From Flavobacteriales bacterium (GTDB taxonomy: Bacteria > Bacteroidota > Bacteroidia > Flavobacteriales > BACL11), in contig JABGXK010000299.1 in assembly GCA_018675825.1 (NCBI GenBank), forward strand, positions 1-5,356: DNA of 5,356 nucleotides, given 5' to 3'. The notes beneath the pieces are model-generated. The model ran no database searches, was not told the origin of the DNA, and worked only from the letters and a program-made list of their open reading frames with translations. Numbering within the stretch: position 1 is the first letter of the stretch; every line of letters starts with the position of its first letter. The position numbers and the translations under genes are program-made. Positions 1 through 5,356 of the stretch are shown in pieces.

Positions 1-1
1 A

Positions 2-214
2 AATAATCAAGTAATATTTCAATATTGTAATGAAAATGGCGAAATAGATTCTATATCTAACCCAAATGGCTCTCTATCTAATATAGCAGGAGTTTGTAAT
101 AAGCAAAGAAATATATTTGGCATGATGCCTCACCCTGAAAGAGCTTCAGATTATACATTAAAAAACACTGACGGAATAGGCTTATTTGAAAGCATCTTAG
201 CTGCGTTGAAATAA
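2..214 (+). CDS. purQ: Phosphoribosylformylglycinamidine synthase, glutaminase subunit PurQ (3' end only)
   Basis: This is the last 70 codons of a gene that enters from the left edge. PurQ hydrolyses glutamine and passes the ammonia to PurL, which converts FGAR to FGAM in the cytoplasmic purine pathway. The visible part holds NPNGS (window residues 20-24), IAGVCN and then GMMPHPERAS. In the last of these, His44 (bases 131-133) and Glu46 complete the Cys-His-Glu triad of class I glutamine amidotransferases; the nucleophilic Cys lies outside the window. NPNGS-x-IAG followed by MMPHPERA, with a short tail ending in LFESILAALK, matches stand-alone PurQ (about 220-230 aa). It does not look like the C-terminus of the large fused PurL. 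The TAA stop is followed directly by an in-frame TAG (215-217). The family call is from recalled motifs; fused versus stand-alone cannot be proved without the upstream sequence. Confidence 0.92.
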   Translation, partial: NNQVIFQYCNENGEIDSISNPNGSLSNIAGVCNKQRNIFGMMPHPERASDYTLKNTDGIGLFESILAALK

Positions 215-372
215 TAGCGCTACAAAACTTTTCCTTATAAATCATAATTGTTTAAAAAACTGTTAACAACGTTTAAGTATTCATGTTTAACAAATTTTTT
301 AATTTTTTAAAATTGTATAAACTCAATAGGCATCATTAATTTTATAATTATAATCTAAGCAAAAGAGACTCA
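215..372. other. Intergenic region purQ-nrdJ, likely carrying the nrdJ promoter
   Basis: These 158 non-coding bases are almost entirely A and T. I see no convincing GC-rich hairpin followed by a T run after purQ; the only G/C-containing symmetry is the 8-base palindrome TAGCGCTA at 215-222. Bases 248-294 contain four GTT(T)AA words, including the palindrome TGTTAACA (261-268). Bases 291-315 can form a weak A/T-only stem (AATTTT 293-298 with AAAATT 309-314). No B12-box-like sequence of a cobalamin riboswitch and no clear NrdR box (acaCwATATwGtgt type) was recognised, although both would be plausible upstream of nrdJ. The length and base composition fit a promoter region for nrdJ. Confidence 0.6.
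313..344 (+). promoter_or_regulatory. Possible Bacteroidota-type promoter for nrdJ
   Basis: TTG at 313-315 is followed, after 21 bases, by TAATTTTA at 337-344. This approximates the Bacteroidota sigma-A pattern TTTG...TAnnTTTG, but the final G is missing and the -33 element is partial. Two TATAAT words (343-348 and 349-354) overlap or follow it and could act as a -10, but neither has a TTGACA-like partner at 17 bases. In DNA this AT-rich, such matches arise often by chance, so this is only a candidate. Confidence 0.2.
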
Positions 373-2952
373 ATGATAGTAGAAAATCAAAAAAAATTAA
401 TAAAAAACATTAAACATGAAAAATACTCATATGAGGATACATTAAAATCTTCAATTGAATATTTTAATGGTGATGAACTTGCAGCTACAACATGGATGAA
501 TAAGTATGCTATGAAAGACTCTGGAAATAACTTTGTTGAAAAAACACCAGATGATATGCATAAAAGAATGGCAAAAGAATTTGGTAGAATAGAAAGTGAT
601 TATAAATTAAAGTATAATCTAAATGGAAGTGCAAAATTCTTATCCATGTATGGGCAAAAAAGAAAAACTTTAAGTGAAAATATAATATATGATCTTTTTC
701 GTGATTTTAAATATATCATTCCACAAGGAAGTGTTATGAGCTCTCTTGGAAATCATTATAAATTAGCTTCTCTCTCAAACTGTATAGTAGTACCTGAATT
801 ACATGATTCTTATGGAGGAGTCTTTTATGCAGATCAACAACTAGCTCAACTATTTAAAAGAAGGTGTGGTGTTGGTGTTGATATTTCAAATTTACGCCCC
901 TCGGGATCAAAAGTTTCTAATGCAGCTGGCAGCACATCTGGTGCTGTTTCATTTATGAATAGATTTTCTAATACAACTCGTGAAGTTGCTCAAAATGGAA
1001 GACGTGGAGCATTAATGCTTACAATGGATATTGCACACCCAGACATTGAAGATTTTATTACTATTAAACAAGATCTAACTAAAGTTACTGGCGCTAATGT
1101 TTCTATACGTTTATCAGATGAATTCATGAAAGCTGTTGAGAAAAATAATCAATATACGCACAGATGGCCAATTGATTCAAAAAAACCCGAATTTACTAAA
1201 GAAATAAATGCAAGAGATCTATGGAACACGATAATTAAGTGTGCTCATAATACTGCTGAACCTGGATTAATCTTCTGGGATAGACAACACTGGTATTCAA
1301 CGTCATCAATATATCCAGGATATAAAAATACATCTACAAATCCATGCTCAGAAATAGCTATGCAGGGAGGAGATAGCTGTAGGTTAATTGCGTTAAATCT
1401 TTATAATTTTGTAGACAACCCTTTTACTAAAAACTCTTCTTTTGATTTAAAAAAGTTTTATGAAGTAACCTACGAAGCTCAAAGACTTATGGATGATCTA
1501 GTTGACTTAGAAACAGAGGCTATAGAGAGAATATTGGGGAAAATTTCTTTAGATAATGAACCGGACAATATTAAAGAAGTTGAAAAAGAAACGTGGGAGT
1601 TATTACTAAAAACAGGAAAGGAAGGGCGTAGAACAGGACTTGGATTTACAGCTTTAGCTGATATGGTTGCTGCATTAGGTTATGCTATTGATTCTGACGA
1701 AGCAATAATTTTTGTAGAAAAAATAATGAAAGAAAAATGTAGAGCGGAATTTGATTGTTCTATTGATATGTCATTAGAAAGAGGGAGTTTTGTTGGTTTT
1801 GATAAAGAAATAGAAAATACTTCTGAATTTGTTCATATGCTTAAAGCAGAGCTTCCAGATGTTTATGAAAGAATGATGAAGTTTGGGAGACGAAACATTT
1901 CAATTAGTACGGTCGCTCCAACAGGAACTCTTAGTATGCTAGCTCAAACCTCTTCAGGTATCGAGCCTGTTTTTATGACTCATTATAAAAGAAGGCGTAA
2001 ACTAAACGAAGATGATACAGAGGAAAAAGTTGATTTTATTGATGATTTAGGTGATAAATGGCAAGAATTTACGGTATACCATCATAATCTTAAAAAATGG
2101 ATGAAGATAACTGGCGAAAAAGATATATCTAAAAGTCCTTATTCAGGATCTACTGCGCCAGAAATAAACTGGGAGAAACGGGTTACAATGCAAAGTGTAG
2201 TTCAAAAATACGTAACACACTCAATAAGCTCAACAATCAATCTTCCTAAGGATGTATCACTAGAAGAGGTTGGTTCAATTTACTTAAATAGCTGGAAAGA
2301 AGGCCTAAAAGGAATTACTGTTTATAGAGAGGGGTCTAGGTCAGGAGTATTGATATCAGCTGAAACAAATAATAATGAAGATACGGGTATTGCTGATTTT
2401 AAAGAAACACAAGCCCCTTCTAGGCCAAAAAAAATTGACGCAAAAGTTGTACGATTTCAAAATAATAAAGAAAAATGGATTGCAGTAGTTGGGTTGATTA
2501 ATGGTAGACCTTATGAAATATTTACTGGTAAAACTGAAGATGTTTTTTCTGTTCCACCACAAGTGGAATATGGATGGGTAATTAAAAATAAAAGAGAGGA
2601 CAATACAACTCAATATGATTTTCAATATGAAGATAAAGAAGGTTATAAAGTAACAATGGGCGGTTTATCAAGATCCTTTGATAAAGAGTTTTGGAATTAT
2701 GCAAAATTAATATCTGGAGTTTTAAGACATGGCATGCCGCTTCCATACGTAGTGGATTTAATTAGTACTATGAATTTATATGATGATAATATTAATACGT
2801 GGAAAAGTGGTGTTGTAAGAGCTCTAAAAACATTTATTGCAGATGGAACAAAAATGAATGATCATACCTGTAGTGAGTGTGGAGACGAGGGGCTTGTTTA
2901 TGAAGAGGGGTGTTTAAAATGTATGAGTTGTGGTTATAGTAAATGTGGTTAA
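373..2952 (+). CDS. nrdJ: Adenosylcobalamin-dependent (class II) ribonucleoside reductase NrdJ
   Basis: Converts ribonucleotides to deoxyribonucleotides in the cytoplasm, using coenzyme B12 to generate the active-site thiyl radical without oxygen. The 859 aa are full length for the Bacteroidota type. The N-terminus (SYEDTLKSSIEYFNGDELAA, residues 19-38) matches the family start; there is no ATP-cone. SLSNC puts one redox Cys at 137. NPCSE (323-327) carries Asn323, the radical Cys325 and Glu327. GGDSC holds the second redox Cys336, and APTGT (515-519) is the phosphate-binding loop. Residues about 690-825 contain NGRPYEIF and LISGVLRHG, resembling a divergent TSCPD domain. The tail has six cysteines (833, 836, 847, 850, 853, 858) forming a zinc-ribbon-like element plus a CX4C pair (853/858) that probably shuttles electrons from thioredoxin. 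The ATG at 373 has a weak purine-rich site (AAAAGAGA, 361-368) 4 bases upstream and an in-frame TAA at 337-339. It lies 158 bases after purQ, so its own promoter is likely. Confidence 0.97.
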   Translation: MIVENQKKLIKNIKHEKYSYEDTLKSSIEYFNGDELAATTWMNKYAMKDSGNNFVEKTPDDMHKRMAKEFGRIESDYKLKYNLNGSAKFLSMYGQKRKTLSENIIYDLFRDFKYIIPQGSVMSSLGNHYKLASLSNCIVVPELHDSYGGVFYADQQLAQLFKRRCGVGVDISNLRPSGSKVSNAAGSTSGAVSFMNRFSNTTREVAQNGRRGALMLTMDIAHPDIEDFITIKQDLTKVTGANVSIRLSDEFMKAVEKNNQYTHRWPIDSKKPEFTKEINARDLWNTIIKCAHNTAEPGLIFWDRQHWYSTSSIYPGYKNTSTNPCSEIAMQGGDSCRLIALNLYNFVDNPFTKNSSFDLKKFYEVTYEAQRLMDDLVDLETEAIERILGKISLDNEPDNIKEVEKETWELLLKTGKEGRRTGLGFTALADMVAALGYAIDSDEAIIFVEKIMKEKCRAEFDCSIDMSLERGSFVGFDKEIENTSEFVHMLKAELPDVYERMMKFGRRNISISTVAPTGTLSMLAQTSSGIEPVFMTHYKRRRKLNEDDTEEKVDFIDDLGDKWQEFTVYHHNLKKWMKITGEKDISKSPYSGSTAPEINWEKRVTMQSVVQKYVTHSISSTINLPKDVSLEEVGSIYLNSWKEGLKGITVYREGSRSGVLISAETNNNEDTGIADFKETQAPSRPKKIDAKVVRFQNNKEKWIAVVGLINGRPYEIFTGKTEDVFSVPPQVEYGWVIKNKREDNTTQYDFQYEDKEGYKVTMGGLSRSFDKEFWNYAKLISGVLRHGMPLPYVVDLISTMNLYDDNINTWKSGVVRALKTFIADGTKMNDHTCSECGDEGLVYEEGCLKCMSCGYSKCG

Positions 2953-2990
2953 TGCAAAAGTACTTTTATAGTAATTCTGATGCTTTGTAA

Positions 2991-4052
2991 ATGAATAAAT
3001 CATTCTATTATCTAATACTTATTTTATTTTTATGTAGTTGTGCAAATATTATTACGCCAAGTGGCGGAGAAAAGGATGAAAGCGCTCCAATTCTTCTTAA
3101 AACATTCCCCAAAAATAAAACATTAGATTTTCAAGAAAAAAAAATAACGTTTCACTTTAATGAAAATATCGAAGAAAATAGATGGAATGACTATTTTTAT
3201 ATTTCACCATTACTAGTAAATAATATTAAGTATAAAATTAACAATAAGGTTATGACTATTTTTCTTAATGACACATTAAAAGATAATACAACTTATTCTT
3301 TATACCTAAATCAATGCATAAAAGATGTTAATGAAGGAAATATATTAAAAAAGCTTAAATATTTGTTTTCTACTTCTAGTAAAATAGATACCCTAAATAT
3401 ACAGGGTCAATTAATATCTGCTAGAACTTTAGAGCCAAAAAGTAATACATGGGTTTTCTTACATAAAGAAGAATTGACTGATAGCTTATGCTTTGTGTCA
3501 AAACCTCTTTATGTTGCAAAAAGTGATGAAGAGGGGTTATTTGTTTTTGATAATCTAAATATGGAAAAATATAAAATATTCTCACTCACAGGATTAGATT
3601 TTGTATATAATGAAGGTGATGAGGTTGGTTTTATAAACCAATTAATCAGTTCTACTAATGATAGTAATCTTATAATATATATGTCTGATCCATTATATGT
3701 ACAAAAAAACAATACCAATCCAGACACAGTTTCTAAAGTAGATATTAACAGTAAATTAAATGGGAATATTCATATTAAAAGTAATCTTAATACAAATATT
3801 ATTGTAACTCTTTACAAGGATGAGAAATTATTTAGACAAGCTTTCTTCACAAAAAGCCCATATACAATTAATGATATACAAGCAGGCGAGTATAAAGTTT
3901 CTTTAACAATTGATCAAAACAATAATCAAGTTTGGGATACTGGGAATTTTAGTTTACGAAAACAACCTGAAAAAATTTATCATTACAACCAACCAATAAC
4001 TATCAGGGAAAATTGGGATTTAGAAGTTAAATGGAGTATTAGTGAATTGTAA
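2991..4052 (+). CDS. Ig-like (SbsA/Big_5-type) domain lipoprotein, Bacteroidota family
   Basis: Predicted outer-membrane-anchored lipoprotein of unknown function. Residues 1-16 are a hydrophobic signal peptide ending in lipobox LCSC, with Cys17 as the acylated residue. No acidic surface-export signal follows the Cys (ANIITPSGG), so a periplasm-facing position is more likely. Residues about 31-130 (ESAPILLKTFPKN, FHFNENIEENRW, then YSLYLNQCIKDVNEGN) fit the SbsA-like Ig fold, in which a sentence-like 'facing P, N and F' strand pattern recurs. Residues about 136-205 look like a carboxypeptidase-regulatory-type beta domain. Residues 255-350 form a second beta-rich unit with DQNNNQVWDTGNF (308-320), an Asp/Asn-rich loop that could bind calcium, and the family-typical ending IRENWDLEVKW. 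At 353 aa it is clearly shorter than the 500-plus aa I recall for many relatives. The start is fixed by an in-frame TAA directly before the ATG; no Shine-Dalgarno is visible. It lies 38 bases after nrdJ and may be read through from it. Its 3' end overlaps the convergent amidase gene. Confidence 0.85.
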   Translation: MNKSFYYLILILFLCSCANIITPSGGEKDESAPILLKTFPKNKTLDFQEKKITFHFNENIEENRWNDYFYISPLLVNNIKYKINNKVMTIFLNDTLKDNTTYSLYLNQCIKDVNEGNILKKLKYLFSTSSKIDTLNIQGQLISARTLEPKSNTWVFLHKEELTDSLCFVSKPLYVAKSDEEGLFVFDNLNMEKYKIFSLTGLDFVYNEGDEVGFINQLISSTNDSNLIIYMSDPLYVQKNNTNPDTVSKVDINSKLNGNIHIKSNLNTNIIVTLYKDEKLFRQAFFTKSPYTINDIQAGEYKVSLTIDQNNNQVWDTGNFSLRKQPEKIYHYNQPITIRENWDLEVKWSISEL

Positions 4053-4806
4053 AGTCATCTCGGTCTTGTAGGAAATTCATTTTTTTTCTTTTAGTTTTCA
4101 TATCATCTAAATAAATTTCAATTTGTAAAACTTCTTCTTTATTTTCAGTAGATGAAAGAATCTGAGCTCCAAAAGCATCAAATACTGCAGAATGCCCATT
4201 ACAAAAAATGCCATTTCCATCCTTTCCTATTCTGTTTAAGCCAATTGTATAGCATTGGTTTTCTATAGAGCGAGCTCTTAAAAGAGTATCCCATGCGTCA
4301 ATTCTTTTTACAGGCCAATTTGCCACATAAATAAGAATATCATAGCCTATGTCATTTCTACTAAATACTGGGAAACGCAAATCATAACAAATAAGAGGAC
4401 AAATTTTCCAACCTTCAATTTCTACTAACAATCTACCCTCTCCTTTTTCAATACTTTTCTCTTCTTTGAATAAGTGATGTTTATCATATGTATTTATATC
4501 CCCTTTTTTTGAAATCCAAACTAACCTATTATACACTTTGCCTTTTGCTATTACCATTAAACTTCCTGCAATAGCACATTTTTTTTGTTTAGATATTTTC
4601 TTCATCCAATTTACAGTTTTTCCATCCATTTTTTCTGCTAAATGTGTAGCTTTAATAGAAAAGGACGTATTGAACGTTTCAGGAAGTAAAATTATATCTG
4701 TATTTGAAATTTCAGAAATTAATCCTTCAAAATGAGAAAGGTTTTTATCTACATCTTCCCAAAAAAGATTAGATTGAATTAACGATATCTTTAGATTATT
4801 TTTCAT
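4039..4806 (-). CDS. Omega-amidase (YafV/Nit2-like), carbon-nitrogen hydrolase
   Basis: Cytoplasmic nitrilase-superfamily amidase. YafV/Nit2 enzymes hydrolyse alpha-ketoglutaramate and alpha-ketosuccinamate to 2-oxoacids and ammonia, clearing products of glutamine/asparagine transamination, for example in methionine salvage. The catalytic triad is intact: Glu43 in LLPETF, Lys109 in YDKHHLF and Cys140 in LICYDLRFPVFSRN. The subfamily signature follows: VANWPVKR (161-168), LLRARSIENQCY (175-186) and LNRIGKDGNG (190-199). The length of 255 aa is almost the same as E. coli YafV. The start at 4806 is fixed by an in-frame stop two codons upstream; AAAGG about 12 bases before the ATG is at most a weak ribosome site. 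It lies 25 bases after sdhB on the same strand, so an operon is plausible. Its last 14 bases overlap the convergent lipoprotein gene. The family call is firm; the exact substrate is inferred. Confidence 0.92.
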   Translation of the reverse strand: MKNNLKISLIQSNLFWEDVDKNLSHFEGLISEISNTDIILLPETFNTSFSIKATHLAEKMDGKTVNWMKKISKQKKCAIAGSLMVIAKGKVYNRLVWISKKGDINTYDKHHLFKEEKSIEKGEGRLLVEIEGWKICPLICYDLRFPVFSRNDIGYDILIYVANWPVKRIDAWDTLLRARSIENQCYTIGLNRIGKDGNGIFCNGHSAVFDAFGAQILSSTENKEEVLQIEIYLDDMKTKRKKMNFLQDRDDFTIH

Positions 4807-4831
4807 TTTTTAAAATAACCTTTTTTTAAAA

Positions 4832-5356
4832 TTATTTTTTTTGTTCTGAGCGTATTGTTGCAGAAATATATTCTCTATTCATTCTAGCAATATATTCTAA
4901 AGAAATACCCTTAGGACATTCAACTTCACATGCTCCAGTATTTGTACAGTTTCCAAATCCTTCTTTATCCATCTGATTAACCATATTTACTACACGTTCT
5001 TTTGCTTCTATCTCCCCTTGAGGTAAATATGAATATTGTGATACCTTGGCAGCAACAAAAAGCATAGCAGAAGAATTTTTACAAGTAGCAACACAAGCGG
5101 CGCATCCTATACATGAAGCGGCATCAAATGCTTTATCAGCATTAGCTTTAGGTATAGGAATAGCATTAGCATCTTGGGTTTTACCAGAAGTATTAACAGA
5201 TACAAATCCTCCTGCCTGTTGTATTCTATCGAAAGAACTTCGATCTACAACTAGATCTTTTATTACTGGCATGGATTTTGATCTCCAAGGCTCAATATAA
5301 ATTGTTTCTCCATCATTAAAAGAACGCATATGTAGCTGACATGTAGTTGTTCCTCT
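4832..5356 (-). CDS. sdhB: Succinate dehydrogenase/fumarate reductase iron-sulfur subunit SdhB (5' end cut by window)
   Basis: Iron-sulfur subunit of complex II; it carries electrons from the SdhA flavin to the quinone site in the membrane subunit. The visible 174 codons start mid-protein with RGTTTCQLHMRSFNDGETIY. The first internal ATG (5327-5329) is not the true start: the nine codons upstream continue the family sequence to the window edge. Cys6 of the fragment is the last ligand of the N-terminal [2Fe-2S] cluster. SCIGCAACVATCK (Cys82, 85, 88, 92) and GNCTNTGACEVECPK (Cys137, 143, 147) bind the [4Fe-4S] and [3Fe-4S] clusters. EPWRSKSMPVIKDLVVDR and the ending GISLEYIARMNREYISA are typical of Bacteroidota, which use menaquinone with a single dihaem SdhC. 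About 75 N-terminal residues are missing, assuming a total near 250 aa. sdhA and sdhC are expected beyond the right edge; the amidase gene follows 25 bases downstream. Confidence 0.97.
   Translation of the reverse strand, partial: RGTTTCQLHMRSFNDGETIYIEPWRSKSMPVIKDLVVDRSSFDRIQQAGGFVSVNTSGKTQDANAIPIPKANADKAFDAASCIGCAACVATCKNSSAMLFVAAKVSQYSYLPQGEIEAKERVVNMVNQMDKEGFGNCTNTGACEVECPKGISLEYIARMNREYISATIRSEQKK

Noticed and set aside
2356..2625. Open frame of 89 codons on the minus strand inside nrdJ
   Set aside because: It lies wholly antisense to a conserved domain of nrdJ, is rich in Phe/Ile/Cys as expected from the complement of A-rich codons, and shows no recognisable motif.
2956..2967. Perfect palindrome AAAAGTACTTTT just after the nrdJ stop, as a terminator
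   Set aside because: It has no room for a loop, is nearly all A/T, and lacks a following T run; it may be chance in AT-rich DNA.
3509..3727. Open frame of 72 codons on the minus strand inside the lipoprotein gene
   Set aside because: It is antisense to a convincing lipoprotein reading frame and has no domain, signal or ribosome site.
4538..4735. Open frame of 65 codons on the plus strand inside the amidase gene
   Set aside because: It is the complement of the conserved N-terminal half of the amidase, including the catalytic Glu region.
4812..4838. Inverted repeat AAAATAA / TTATTTT between sdhB and the amidase, as a terminator
   Set aside because: It is A/T only with a 13-base loop. On the minus strand, where the genes run, it is not followed by a T run, and it overlaps the sdhB stop.
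5046..5300. Open frame of 84 codons on the plus strand inside sdhB
   Set aside because: It is the complement of the iron-sulfur cysteine motifs of SdhB; its composition is explained by that gene.
5327..5329. ATG at 5327-5329 (minus strand) as the start of sdhB
   Set aside because: The nine codons upstream read RGTTTCQLH, which is conserved SdhB sequence including a [2Fe-2S] cysteine, so the gene continues past the window edge.

Overview
This AT-rich window (roughly 30% G+C by eye) looks like chromosomal housekeeping DNA from a member of the Bacteroidota, probably a flavobacterium-like lineage. The assignment rests on protein character. There is a Bacteroidota-style adenosylcobalamin-dependent ribonucleotide reductase with a long C-terminal extension. 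There is a short lipoprotein of the Bacteroidota 'Ig-like domain' family, and an SdhB whose C-terminal cysteine motif and ending resemble Bacteroidota complex II. All five genes stop with TAA. Ribosome binding sites are weak or absent, which is also common in this phylum. Nothing narrower than phylum or class can be claimed from the sequence alone.

Layout, left to right. Bases 2-214 (+) are the last 70 codons of purQ, the glutaminase subunit of FGAM synthase, cut by the left edge. Bases 215-372 are a very AT-rich intergenic stretch with a possible promoter and a cluster of GTT(T)AA words. Bases 373-2952 (+) are a complete class II ribonucleotide reductase (nrdJ, 859 aa). After a 38-base gap, bases 2991-4052 (+) encode a small SbsA-type Ig-domain lipoprotein (353 aa). 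It converges with, and overlaps by 14 bases, a minus-strand omega-amidase/YafV-type nitrilase-family gene (4039-4806). Upstream of the amidase by 25 bases, on the same strand, lies sdhB (4832 to the right edge). The sdhB frame stays open through the window border, so its true N-terminus lies outside.

Functionally, purQ (purine synthesis) and nrdJ (dNTP synthesis) both feed nucleotide supply, but the 158-base gap suggests separate transcription. On the minus strand, sdhB (menaquinone-linked complex II, TCA cycle and respiration) and the amidase (probable hydrolysis of alpha-ketoglutaramate, releasing the TCA intermediate alpha-ketoglutarate) are close enough to be co-transcribed. The lipoprotein has no assigned function.

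I found no mobile element, CRISPR array, RNA gene, riboswitch or toxin/defence module, and no evidence of a new biological system. The points worth a second look are modest: the architecture of the NrdJ C-terminus, the overlapping convergent gene ends, the compact lipoprotein, the sdhB/amidase pairing, and the repeated words upstream of nrdJ.
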